DNA of 8,229 nt. It comes from Bdellovibrionales bacterium (GTDB taxonomy: Bacteria; Bdellovibrionota; UBA1018). The stretch covers positions 1 through 8,229 of the forward strand of contig JAGWZD010000077.1 in NCBI GenBank assembly GCA_018968995.1, given 5' to 3'. Below the pieces are notes generated by a model. It was not told where the DNA came from. It was given only the letters and a program-made list of their open reading frames with translations, and did not search any database. Of the stretch, positions 1 to 7,257 are shown piece after piece (within the stretch, counting starts at the first letter, position 1; each line of letters starts with the position of its first letter). The position numbers and the translations under genes were made by a program.

Positions 1-1
1 T

Positions 2-292
2 GAAGCGGCCGTTAATAAGGCCACCAACGAAACCTTGGGTCGTACTATTCTAACCTCTTTGACCACCTTTCTTACGGCGGGTGCCCTGTGGATTTTTGGT
101 GGCCCAGTCATTCATGATTTTGCGTTCACCTTCATGATTGGCATCGTCGTGGGCTCTTATAGCTCGATTTTCATTGCGAGTGCATTGGTGATTTACATCA
201 CCCACTACCGTCAGAAGCGGGCAGCGAATCCCTCGGCCAGCACTAAAAAGCGCCAGATACGTGTTCGCCCTGAGCCTAAATTCACGGCGTGA
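2..292 (+). CDS. secF: Protein translocase subunit SecF, C-terminal part (5' end outside window)
   Basis: SecF works with SecD in the inner membrane, where proton-motive force drives late steps of protein export through SecYEG. The frame is open from the left edge, so about 96 C-terminal residues are visible. They contain the family's conserved TM5-TM6 region: the segment around 'RTILTSLTTFL', then 'FGGPVIHDFAFTFMIGI' and 'GSYSSIFIASALVIYI', close to the usual SecF consensus (ILTSLTT, IFGG..I.DFA, GI..GTYSSIFIA). A basic hydrophilic tail of about 35 residues follows and should be cytoplasmic. A TTG at 35 could be mistaken for a start but lies inside the conserved region, so the gene is truncated by the window and not short. 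Its TGA overlaps the recJ start by 4 bases, and secD would be expected upstream. Identification is secure. Confidence 0.95.
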   Translation, partial: EAAVNKATNETLGRTILTSLTTFLTAGALWIFGGPVIHDFAFTFMIGIVVGSYSSIFIASALVIYITHYRQKRAANPSASTKKRQIRVRPEPKFTA

Positions 293-2061
293 GTGAAGCG
301 TCTTCGGTGACTGATTATGTGTCTCGGGAGTGGCGTTTTCAGGAGCTGAAGCCCTCCTCAGAGGATCTCGTTCGAAGTACGGGATTATCTCCTGTGACTG
401 TAGATCTGTGTTTGCGTCGCAATCTAAATTCGGCTCAGGAAATAGCCGAATACTTGTCCCCGAAGCTCGAGCGTCTAACATCACCATGGCGACTGAAAGA
501 TATGCGTAAAGCCGTGGAGCGCATGGGCATTGCACGTCAAGCAGGTGAGACGGTTTGGGTTTTTGGTGACTACGATGTGGACGGCACTACGGGGGCGGCT
601 CTTTTAGGTTGGTTCTTTCGCGAGCTTAAGATCCCTGCTGTTTTGCGACAGCCAGATCGATTTAAAGATGGCTACGGTTTAAATGTAGGCGCTGTCGAAG
701 AGGCTCACTCTTCTGGCGCCCGTCTGATCATCACTGTTGATTGCGGAATTACTTCGTTTTCGGCTGCACAGCGAGCGCAAGAGCTTGGGCTGGATTTGAT
801 TGTCTTGGATCATCATCAGCTTGATCGAGAGCAGGGTGTTCCTATGGCTTTCGCGGTGGTGAACCCTCAGCAGGAAGATTGTGAGAGCGGTCTGAAGCAA
901 ATCTGCGGGTGCGGGTTAGCATTTTATTTTGCGATGGCTTTGCGTTCGTATGGGAGAGAGCAGGCTTGGTGGAAGAGTGGGTCGGAGCCTAATCTGAAGC
1001 AACACCTGGATCTTGTTGTTATGGCCACTGCTGCCGACATTGTCCCTCTTACAGGCGATAATCATATTTTAGTTCGGCATGGCATGGAGGTTCTTCGAGG
1101 ATCGCGTAAGCCTGGAGTTCGGGCGCTCCTGGCAGCCGCTGGCGTGGCAGATCGAGAAATTAGTCCAGGTCATTTAGGTTTTGTTTTAGGTCCAAGAATC
1201 AACGCCTCTGGCCGAATGGGGTCAGCAAGTACGGCACTAGAACTCTTGACCACCGAGGACTCTCAGCGTGCGATGGAGCTGGCACAGCAACTGGAGCGAA
1301 TCAACGCAGAACGTGCGGAGCTTCAGAATCAGATTTGGGATGAAGTCCGGCAAGTGATTGAAGAGGGTATTTCTTGCGGCCGATTCCAGCATGGAATCGC
1401 AGTAGCCGATTCAAGATGGCATGAAGGAGTTGTAGGGATTGTGGCATCCCGAGTGGTCGAGACCTATCGCCGTCCAGCAGTCGTGATGTCGGTTCGTGAA
1501 AAAGATGTAAAAGGGAGTGCTCGAACCTTTGCTGGCAAGGATGTGCTTCAGGCTCTACGGGGTTGTGCAGATCTTTTGTTAGGCTTTGGGGGGCACACCC
1601 ATGCAGCGGGTCTAACGCTAGATGTCGTCAATTTTGAGCGATTCCAGGAGGCTTTTGATGCGGCTGTCAAACTTTTGCCGGAAGACTCGGAGCAAAAGCC
1701 GCTTCATCTGGATGGCCAGTTGCGCCTTGAAGATTTAGATTTGAAGACGCTTCAAGAGATCGAACGTCTTGGGCCCTTTGGTCCTGGTAATCCAGAGCCT
1801 GTTTTTGCTCTTGAGGCGTCACTCGCGCGCAAAACCGTCTTGAAGGGGCGCCATCTAAAAATGACGCTCACCCACACGTCGCAGAATACCCCGAAGGGGT
1901 CTGGTATTGAGGCGATCTGGTTTCATGCTGCGGAGCATTTGCCATGGCTGGAGAGTGAGGCTGGTCAGCTAGTTTGGGCTGGTGTCCCCGAGCTCAATCG
2001 ATTTCGCGGAAAAATAACCCCGACTTTCCGAATTCGTGACGTCCGTCGATTGACCTCCTAG
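289..2061 (+). CDS. recJ: Single-stranded-DNA-specific exonuclease RecJ
   Basis: RecJ is a cytoplasmic, metal-dependent 5'-3' exonuclease on single-stranded DNA, used in RecF-pathway recombination, mismatch repair and base-excision repair. The 590 residues match the usual length (E. coli about 577). The DHH domain carries the metal-binding motifs in order: GDYDVDG (residues 93-99), ITVDCGI (148-154), LDHHQ (173-177) and ATAADIVPL (246-254). PRINASGRMG (302-311) follows. The DHHA1 domain shows DSRWHEGVVGIVASR (374-388), GSARTF (409-414) and GFGGHTHAAG (432-441). The C-terminal OB-like part has GPFGPGNPEPVF (496-507). All acidic and His ligands are present, so it should be active. The GTG start overlaps the secF stop as GTGA. 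No good Shine-Dalgarno precedes it, which suggests translational coupling to secF. In-frame GTGs at 307 and 319 are alternative starts. Confidence 0.97.
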   Translation: MSEASSVTDYVSREWRFQELKPSSEDLVRSTGLSPVTVDLCLRRNLNSAQEIAEYLSPKLERLTSPWRLKDMRKAVERMGIARQAGETVWVFGDYDVDGTTGAALLGWFFRELKIPAVLRQPDRFKDGYGLNVGAVEEAHSSGARLIITVDCGITSFSAAQRAQELGLDLIVLDHHQLDREQGVPMAFAVVNPQQEDCESGLKQICGCGLAFYFAMALRSYGREQAWWKSGSEPNLKQHLDLVVMATAADIVPLTGDNHILVRHGMEVLRGSRKPGVRALLAAAGVADREISPGHLGFVLGPRINASGRMGSASTALELLTTEDSQRAMELAQQLERINAERAELQNQIWDEVRQVIEEGISCGRFQHGIAVADSRWHEGVVGIVASRVVETYRRPAVVMSVREKDVKGSARTFAGKDVLQALRGCADLLLGFGGHTHAAGLTLDVVNFERFQEAFDAAVKLLPEDSEQKPLHLDGQLRLEDLDLKTLQEIERLGPFGPGNPEPVFALEASLARKTVLKGRHLKMTLTHTSQNTPKGSGIEAIWFHAAEHLPWLESEAGQLVWAGVPELNRFRGKITPTFRIRDVRRLTS

Positions 2062-2079
2062 GCACTCCGCCATTATTCT
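2050..2079 (+). promoter_or_regulatory. Possible sigma70-type promoter for the protease gene
   Basis: A TTGACC hexamer at 2050-2055 matches 5 of 6 bases of the -35 consensus. It is followed after 18 bases by TATTCT at 2074-2079, which matches 4 of 6 bases of the -10 consensus. The -35 box lies across the last codons of recJ. Transcription would begin near 2086 and give a leader of roughly 88 bases ahead of the protease ATG. The match could be chance, and the protease could equally be read through from secF-recJ. Confidence 0.3.
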
Positions 2080-2098
2080 GTGCATCTAACGGCCTGAA

Positions 2099-2126
2099 TC
2101 GGCTTTCGCATCGAGGTGAAAGTCGA
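2099..2126 (+). other. Stem-loop in the recJ-protease spacer
   Basis: TCGGCTTTC (2099-2107) pairs with GAAAGTCGA (2118-2126) to form a 9-base-pair stem with one G-U pair and a 10-base loop. No run of T follows, so it does not look like an intrinsic terminator for recJ. It would fall in the 5' leader of the protease message if the promoter at 2050-2079 is used. Its function is unknown. Confidence 0.4.
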
Positions 2127-2150
2127 CTTGCAGAGGGAATTGCTGAACGA

Positions 2151-2167
2151 GCGCCATCGGAGGGCGC
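2151..2167 (+). promoter_or_regulatory. Ribosome binding site of the protease gene, inside a small GC-rich hairpin
   Basis: GGAGGG at 2159-2164 lies 9 bases before the ATG at 2174 and is the likely Shine-Dalgarno sequence. GCGCC (2151-2155) can pair with GGCGC (2163-2167) across a 7-base loop. The ribosome binding site would then sit partly in the loop and partly in the 3' arm. An AAGGA at 2168-2172 ends only one base before the ATG, too close to serve. The hairpin could modulate translation, but with only five pairs its stability is unproven. Confidence 0.45.
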
Positions 2168-2173
2168 AAGGAC

Positions 2174-3916
2174 ATGGCTCAAGGAATCAGTGTTTTCAAA
2201 ACTTTCCGTTCTAAAAAGATCAGTTTCAAAACAACGCATTTTTGCATCGCGGGTGTGTTCGTTCTTTTATCGCTGATCGGACTGAACAGTTGGGCTAAAG
2301 GCGCCATCGCCAAAACCAGCGCTGGAATAGTCGAGTCCGTGCCAGGTGAGCTTATCGTCAAGCTCCGTAACCCCACTTCTTCGGTGCAAATGTTGCGGAC
2401 GGCTTTTGAGGGCTCGCTTGCCCAGCAGATTGAGTCCGTTCAGCCGTTTCAGACCGATTCGTCTTTGATGAAGGTGCGCCTCAAGTCGGGATTTTCAGTG
2501 GCGACAGCGATCGAATCCCTGAAGGCCTCTGATCAAGTGGAATACTCTGAGCCGAATTATATTTATCGAACGTTGGATGCGGGTGTGCCTGACGACGCGA
2601 AATTCGGGGAGTTGTGGGGTATTCTCAATACTGGTCAAAAAGACTCAAAGGGTCAGGTGGGAAAGCCGGGCATTGATTTGAATCTTGTTCCTGTTTGGGC
2701 ATCAGGAGTTACAGGTAGTAAGGATGTTTTGGTGGCGGTGATCGATACGGGTATTCAATGGGATCACCCCGACTTGCAGGATAATCTTTATACCAATCCG
2801 GGTGAGTCTGGTGCGCTAGCCAATAACGGCATCGATGATGACAAAAATGGATTTGTTGATGACGTTCATGGATGGAACTTTGCGGCTAAAACGGCGAGTT
2901 CTTCCGACGATCAGGGACACGGTTCTCATTGCGCTGGAACCATTGGAGGTTCCGGAAATAATGGTATCGGTGTCGCGGGCGTCAATTGGAATGTGACATT
3001 GATGCCTGTGAAGTTTTTGGACGCTCAGGGCGGCGGCACTCTTCAGGGGGCCGTGGAATCAATCAACTACGCTCGAAAGATGGGCGCGAAGATCATGAGT
3101 AACAGCTGGGGCGGTGGTGGGGCTTCTCAGGCGTTGAAAGATGCCATTATTGAGGCCCGTGATGCAGGAATCCTTTTTGTTGCCGCTGCTGGAAATGATG
3201 GGAACAATAATGATTCGCGTCCGGTTTATCCTGCCGCTTATCCAGTGGATAACGTTTTGGCCGTCAGTGCGATCGATAACCAGGGCGGACTTGCTGATTT
3301 CTCAAATTACGGCAAGAAGACCGTGCATATTGCAGCGCCAGGGGTCAATGTGGTGAGTAGCACCAAGGGAAGCGCGTATCGCTCTCTGAGTGGAACATCC
3401 ATGGCATGCCCTCATGTTTCTGGCGTGGCTGCGCTTTTGTTGTCGATCAACCCGTCTATGAGTTACTCCGATTTAAAGGAGCGCATCATCAAGACGAGTC
3501 AACCGCTCGTATCGGTTCGGCGCAAGGTTGCCTCAGGCGGGATGGTAAGTGCTTATAATGCCGTAAATAATATTGTTCCGCCCTCAGACGAACCTGACGC
3601 TAGTAAGTGGGAAGATGTCAGTTTTACAGTGGAGTCTGCACATCCTTACATCGAGAAATCGAATGAAACCTTTGTTGTGGACCAACCGGGAGTTCAATAC
3701 ATTCGTGTTTTCTTTGATCGAATCGAAACCGAGCCTCGTTATGATGTGGTTTCAGTTGAGAACGCAGCAGGTGAGGTCATGGATAGTCTCTCTGGAAAGC
3801 AATCGGGAGTATTTAGCGAAGCTGTGAAGGGAAGCCGAGCCGTGATTCGCCTTAAAAGTGACGACAGTGTTAACGGCTGGGGCTTCAAGGTCTCGAAGAT
3901 ACAAGTGGTTCGATAA
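2174..3916 (+). CDS. Secreted subtilisin-like serine protease (peptidase S8) with propeptide and C-terminal beta-type domain
   Basis: This is a probable exported endopeptidase. The basic N-terminus and hydrophobic stretch at residues 24-40 form a Sec signal peptide with an unusually long n-region, cleaved probably around 41-46. Residues 55-133 resemble an inhibitor-I9-type propeptide: GELIVKL near its start and VEYSEPNYIY before the junction. The catalytic domain (about 165-465) has Asp191 in AVIDTGIQWDHPDL, His249 in DDQGHGSHCAGT, oxyanion Asn341 in AAAGNDG, and Ser409 in SGTSMACPHVSGVAALL, so the triad is intact. An acidic DDDKNGFVDD loop (221-230) probably binds calcium. The last 100 residues (about 480-580), ending GWGFKVSKIQVV, look like a CUB-like or pre-peptidase beta domain, possibly for substrate or surface binding. 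The mature part has two cysteines (253 and 412). The substrate is unknown. The ATG at 2174 has a good ribosome binding site. Confidence 0.92.
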   Translation: MAQGISVFKTFRSKKISFKTTHFCIAGVFVLLSLIGLNSWAKGAIAKTSAGIVESVPGELIVKLRNPTSSVQMLRTAFEGSLAQQIESVQPFQTDSSLMKVRLKSGFSVATAIESLKASDQVEYSEPNYIYRTLDAGVPDDAKFGELWGILNTGQKDSKGQVGKPGIDLNLVPVWASGVTGSKDVLVAVIDTGIQWDHPDLQDNLYTNPGESGALANNGIDDDKNGFVDDVHGWNFAAKTASSSDDQGHGSHCAGTIGGSGNNGIGVAGVNWNVTLMPVKFLDAQGGGTLQGAVESINYARKMGAKIMSNSWGGGGASQALKDAIIEARDAGILFVAAAGNDGNNNDSRPVYPAAYPVDNVLAVSAIDNQGGLADFSNYGKKTVHIAAPGVNVVSSTKGSAYRSLSGTSMACPHVSGVAALLLSINPSMSYSDLKERIIKTSQPLVSVRRKVASGGMVSAYNAVNNIVPPSDEPDASKWEDVSFTVESAHPYIEKSNETFVVDQPGVQYIRVFFDRIETEPRYDVVSVENAAGEVMDSLSGKQSGVFSEAVKGSRAVIRLKSDDSVNGWGFKVSKIQVVR

Positions 3917-3977
3917 TTTTTCGGTTCTAAGACGTTAAGTTATTGATCTTCTGTCGTAATTTTGTGAAGAGAGTGCC

Positions 3978-4478
3978 GTGAGTACTCTGACTTCCTCTAA
4001 AATGCTTCGGTCGACTTTGTTCATTTTTGGCGCTTTGGTTGTTTTGTTGTTTGTAGCCCTTTCTTTATGGCCTCATTCCCATGCGTCCTCGGACCGAGCT
4101 GAGCGGTCCGCGTTCATGAAGACTCTTCGTTCAGAGATGAAGCAACTGAATCGACGTCAGAGCTCTGAAATAGCCGAACTAAAGGCGGCGCAGAAAGCCG
4201 AGAGAAAAAATTCGGAAAGTGAAATGCGCAGCAAGCGCCGACAGTGTTTCAGTAAGGCTACACAAGGCAGCGAGAAGCGGACTTGTGTGCAAGACTTTCT
4301 TGCTAGTCGAAAAAGTTTTCGACAAATTCAGCGCGAAGATTTTCAAAAACGAAAAAATGAACACATGGTTCAGAGGCGTGCTCTTGAAGAGGAGCATCAG
4401 CGCCGACTTCGTGATTTTGATAGTGGGGTGACTACCCCAGTTGATTCACCCACACCGGCCACTTTAGACAAGAGTTAA
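3978..4478 (+). CDS. Hypothetical membrane-anchored, highly charged coiled-coil protein
   Basis: I do not recognise this 166-residue protein. A short N-terminus is followed by one hydrophobic segment (about residues 13-31), either a signal anchor or an uncleaved signal peptide; HSHASS just after it could also permit cleavage. Residues 38-148 are very rich in Arg, Lys, Glu and Gln, with almost no aromatic core residues, and are probably a long helix or coiled coil. Two cysteines (90 and 103) lie 12 residues apart and could form a disulphide if the body is periplasmic. The tail (151-166) is rich in Pro and Thr. It starts with GTG after a weak GAAGAGAG ribosome site (3966-3973). It lies 61 bases behind the protease with no convincing terminator, so co-transcription is likely. 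The reading frame spans nearly all the space to the convergent gene, which supports a real gene. No function can be assigned. Confidence 0.72.
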   Translation: MSTLTSSKMLRSTLFIFGALVVLLFVALSLWPHSHASSDRAERSAFMKTLRSEMKQLNRRQSSEIAELKAAQKAERKNSESEMRSKRRQCFSKATQGSEKRTCVQDFLASRKSFRQIQREDFQKRKNEHMVQRRALEEEHQRRLRDFDSGVTTPVDSPTPATLDKS

Positions 4479-6664
4479 GACCGGACGCGTTCCACCGAAA
4501 TCACGCCCTTTTTTGCCTCCAGAGCGCTCATGGTTTTATAAAGTTGTCCGGTGTCCATTACGTGGACCTCAAATAAGGCAATGGCCTTTCGATCTTTAGT
4601 GGTCCGGATATTGGCTGAGGCAATATTAACCCCGCACGCCGAAATTGTTTGAGACATGAGGGCCAAAAGTCCCGGTTCGTCTTGCGAAAGCACTCGTATT
4701 CGAACGATTCGCTGAATATTGCCTTTTTCTTGAAGGTTCCAACGAACTTCGACGCGTCTTTCGACGTCAGAGTCGATACCCTTGGTGCAGGTAGAAGTAT
4801 GAACTGTGACTCCTCTACCACGCGTAATGAATCCTACAATATTATCTCCGGGCACTGGGTTGCAGCAGCGAGCAAATCGAATAAGGACATCTTCTAGATT
4901 AGATACAATGATGGCATTTTGAGAAACACTGCGCTTTCGTGCAGACGCAAAAACTCGCTTCAGGAAGCTTTCTTCCTCCGGCTTGGCAGTCTTACTCTTG
5001 TGAACATCCAGCTCGTCCTTCGGGATAAGATGCTCAAGAGCGTGCTCAGGTAGACTGCGACCATAACCAAGAGCGATGTACAATTCCTCAGGCGTCCGAC
5101 AGTGAAGCTGTTGCGCCGCTTTTATGAGATCACCTGAGCGGTCGAGTTTTGCTAAGGTGCGCTCGTAGGGTCGCAGGGCCTTTTCTAATAGATCCTTCCC
5201 TAAATCTTTCGCACGCTCACGTTCTTGGGTTTTAATAAAGGCCCTGATTTTGGCTTTGGCACGAGAGCTTTTCGCAATCTTTAGCCAATCCTTCGATGGA
5301 GTTTGGGTTGGAGAGGTGATGACCTCGACGGTATCTCCTGACTTCAGATGATGTTTCAGTGGAACAATGGTTCCGTTCACTTTTGCTCCGACGCAGCGGT
5401 TTCCTACATCAGTGTGAACGGCGTACGCAAAATCTAGTGGCGTGGCTCCATGTGAAAGCTCTTTCACTTCACCGGTCGGAGTGAATACAAAGACATCCTC
5501 GGCGAAGAGATCAATCTTTACCGTCTCTAGAAACTCATTTGGATCCGCGAGATCTTTATTCCACTCCAGCAGGCGGTGAACCCACTCCACATTTTCCCGC
5601 GATCGCGAGTCAAACTTGCCCTCTTTATACTTCCAGTGCGCTGCAATTCCTGCCTCAGCGACTTGGTGCATTTCTTGGGTACGGATCTGGATTTCAATAC
5701 GCTCGCCGCCAGGTCCAATCACCGTAGTGTGCAGTGACTGATATCCATTGGCCTTAGGCATGGCTATGTAATCTTTGAATCGCCCAGGAACCGGCTTGTA
5801 AGTGGCGTGAATGACGCCAAGGGCTTTATAGCACTCGGTAATATTATCAACGATAATTCTGAAAGCGATGATGTCATGAACCTGATCGAAATCTAGGCTT
5901 CTTCGTTCCATCTTCTTGTAGATGGAGTAGAAGTGCTTTGCGCGACCGGCGACGCTGGCATGAATGTCATATTCTTTGAGCTTTTCTTCCAAGATACTGG
6001 TGACATCCTCGATGTGCTTTTCGCGCTCGCGCTTTTTCTTGGCCACCTTCTGAGCAAGCTTGTAATAGGCGTCGGGATGCAGGTACCGCAAGCATAGATC
6101 CTCAAGCTCTAGCTTCATCCAGCTGATGCCGAGTCGATTTGCGATCGGGGCGTATATATCGAGAGTCTCTTGAGCGATGTTTTTTTGTTTGTGAGGCGCC
6201 AAATGCTCAAGCGTGCGCATATTGTTCAGTCGATCAGCAAGTTTGACCAATATAACGCGAATGTCTTTCGACATCGCTAGAATCATTTTTCTAAAGTTTT
6301 CAGCTTGTTTCTCTTCAGATGTTTTAAAAGTGATTTTGGACAGTTTAGTGACGCCATCAACTAGTTCAGCGATGTCTTTACCAAAGTCTTTTTCGATCTG
6401 CTCGAGAGTAGCACTCGTGTCTTCAACCGTGTCATGTAAGAGTCCTGTGATCACGCTGGGGATGTCGAGCTTAAGTTCAGCTAGAGTTTGGGCCACCTCG
6501 GTGGGATGAATAATGTAGGGATCTCCACTCGAGCGATTTTGACCGCGATGGTTTTTTTCAGCGAATTCATGTGCTTTTCGGATGATGTCTACTTTTGCCT
6601 CGGGATAATAGCTCAGCACTGAATTGCAGATCGTGTCGATCGTGGCCGTCTCTTGTTTGGCCAT
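4475..6664 (-). CDS. spoT: Bifunctional (p)ppGpp synthetase/hydrolase, Rel/SpoT (RSH) family
   Basis: This enzyme makes (p)ppGpp from ATP and GDP or GTP and also hydrolyses it, so it sets the stringent response. At 729 residues it is a full-length RSH. The hydrolase domain has His53, His77-Asp78, Glu81-Asp82 (LLHDTVEDT) and Asp144 in ADRLNNMRT. The synthetase domain has GRAKHFYSIYKKM (Arg241, Lys243), Asp264, RFKD (295-298), Tyr308 in NGYQSLH and Glu324 in EIQIRT. Both active sites look intact, and RFKD is the signature of bifunctional enzymes as opposed to RelA-type EXDD. A TGS domain (about 386-450), a helical region, a conserved-Cys zinc-finger-like domain (RCCNPVPGD, 599-607, with His622 and Cys626) and a C-terminal ACT domain (about 652-729) follow. 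The start overlaps the gmk stop by one base (TAATG) and is preceded by AGGAAGGAA. The stop overlaps that of the convergent gene. A name of rel would be equally valid. Confidence 0.96.
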   Translation of the reverse strand: MAKQETATIDTICNSVLSYYPEAKVDIIRKAHEFAEKNHRGQNRSSGDPYIIHPTEVAQTLAELKLDIPSVITGLLHDTVEDTSATLEQIEKDFGKDIAELVDGVTKLSKITFKTSEEKQAENFRKMILAMSKDIRVILVKLADRLNNMRTLEHLAPHKQKNIAQETLDIYAPIANRLGISWMKLELEDLCLRYLHPDAYYKLAQKVAKKKREREKHIEDVTSILEEKLKEYDIHASVAGRAKHFYSIYKKMERRSLDFDQVHDIIAFRIIVDNITECYKALGVIHATYKPVPGRFKDYIAMPKANGYQSLHTTVIGPGGERIEIQIRTQEMHQVAEAGIAAHWKYKEGKFDSRSRENVEWVHRLLEWNKDLADPNEFLETVKIDLFAEDVFVFTPTGEVKELSHGATPLDFAYAVHTDVGNRCVGAKVNGTIVPLKHHLKSGDTVEVITSPTQTPSKDWLKIAKSSRAKAKIRAFIKTQERERAKDLGKDLLEKALRPYERTLAKLDRSGDLIKAAQQLHCRTPEELYIALGYGRSLPEHALEHLIPKDELDVHKSKTAKPEEESFLKRVFASARKRSVSQNAIIVSNLEDVLIRFARCCNPVPGDNIVGFITRGRGVTVHTSTCTKGIDSDVERRVEVRWNLQEKGNIQRIVRIRVLSQDEPGLLALMSQTISACGVNIASANIRTTKDRKAIALFEVHVMDTGQLYKTMSALEAKKGVISVERVRS

Positions 6665-7257
6665 TAGTGCTTCCTTCCTAGGGCTTTTCCAACGATCTCC
6701 GAAAGTCTTTTGTAGGTGACTTCGAGATTATCGTTCACGAGTTGAAAATCAAATCGACTGGCTTGAGCCATTTCTTGGCGAGCATTGTGTAGTCGTTTTT
6801 GAATGCTCGATTCGGGATCAGTCCCTCGAGATCTGAGTCGATTTTCTAGTTCTTGCATGCTCGGGGGTGCTATAAAGATCGACACACAACGATTCGAGAA
6901 TGTTTTTTTTAGACTCTCGGCTCCCTGAACATCGATATCCAGTAGAACCGACTGACCCGACAACAGTGAATCCTCGATGACTTTTTTCGAGGTTCCATAA
7001 TAGTTGCCGTGGACGTTTGCCCATTCAGCAAAATGACCCTGTCCAATTTGACTTTCAAACTCATCGCGAGAGGTAAAGAAGTACTCGCGGCCATGTCGCT
7101 CCTGTCCACGTGGCGGACGCGTAGTTGTTGAAATGGACAGCCTAAGTTCATTGAATTCATCAAGCAGGCGAGCGCAAAGAGTGGTCTTTCCAGCCCCCGA
7201 TGGCGCCGAAATCACAATTAATAAGGGTGGATGGAATGTGTGCTGCGTGTCTACCAT
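6664..7257 (-). CDS. gmk: Guanylate kinase
   Basis: Guanylate kinase phosphorylates GMP (and dGMP) to GDP with ATP in the cytoplasm, an essential step in guanine nucleotide supply. At 197 residues it is near the usual length (about 205). The P-loop is SAPSGAGKTT (17-26). The GMP-binding part shows SISTTTRPPRGQERHGREYFF split over residues 41-50 and 51-61, with Arg47, Arg50 and Tyr59 as the expected contacts. EWANVHGNYYGTS (78-90) and LLDIDVQGA (105-113) follow, and the lid-type region is RLRSRGTDPESSIQKRL (140-156). It begins 4 bases after the yicC stop, with only a modest GGAA-type ribosome site in the end of yicC, so it is probably coupled to yicC. It ends overlapping the Rel/SpoT start. 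Its product GDP, and GTP made from it, are the acceptors for (p)ppGpp synthesis by its neighbour; (p)ppGpp is known to inhibit Gmk in several bacteria. Confidence 0.96.
   Translation of the reverse strand: MVDTQHTFHPPLLIVISAPSGAGKTTLCARLLDEFNELRLSISTTTRPPRGQERHGREYFFTSRDEFESQIGQGHFAEWANVHGNYYGTSKKVIEDSLLSGQSVLLDIDVQGAESLKKTFSNRCVSIFIAPPSMQELENRLRSRGTDPESSIQKRLHNARQEMAQASRFDFQLVNDNLEVTYKRLSEIVGKALGRKH
6671..6679 (-). promoter_or_regulatory. Strong ribosome binding site of the Rel/SpoT gene
   Basis: On the minus strand AGGAAGGAA ends 6 bases before the ATG (6664-6662). It lies inside the last codons of gmk, so the Rel/SpoT gene can recruit its own ribosomes although its start overlaps the gmk stop codon. 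It also fixes the start choice. Confidence 0.75.

Noticed and set aside
35..292. Short independent gene starting at TTG 35
   Set aside because: The frame continues to the left edge with SecF-like residues before the TTG, so it is the truncated end of secF.
50..535. 161-codon open frame on the minus strand over the secF end and recJ start
   Set aside because: It lies wholly antisense to two clearly conserved proteins, has no recognisable motif and no supported start; it is best explained as a shadow frame.
2174..2300. Cys24 in the protease signal region, considered as a lipoprotein lipobox
   Set aside because: The residues before it (THF) do not fit the L-[AS]-[GA]-C pattern, and Cys24 lies at the start of the hydrophobic stretch and not at its end.
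3893..3921. Possible terminator after the protease: TCGAA/TTCGA stem followed by TTTTT
   Set aside because: The stem has only five mostly A-T pairs with an 11-base loop, and is separated from the T-run by the stop codon; too weak to call.
3920..3977. Promoter for the small charged protein gene
   Set aside because: Only poor matches are seen (TTAAGT with TAATTT, 17-base spacing, about 3 of 6 each); co-transcription with the protease is simpler.
4424..4439. Hairpin TGGGGT-GACT-ACCCCA near the end of the small charged protein gene, considered as a terminator
   Set aside because: The 6-bp stem is real, but no T-run follows on either strand and it lies within coding sequence.
6213..6509. 98-codon plus-strand open frame inside the Rel/SpoT gene
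   Set aside because: It is antisense to the conserved hydrolase domain and its Ser-rich composition is typical of a shadow frame.
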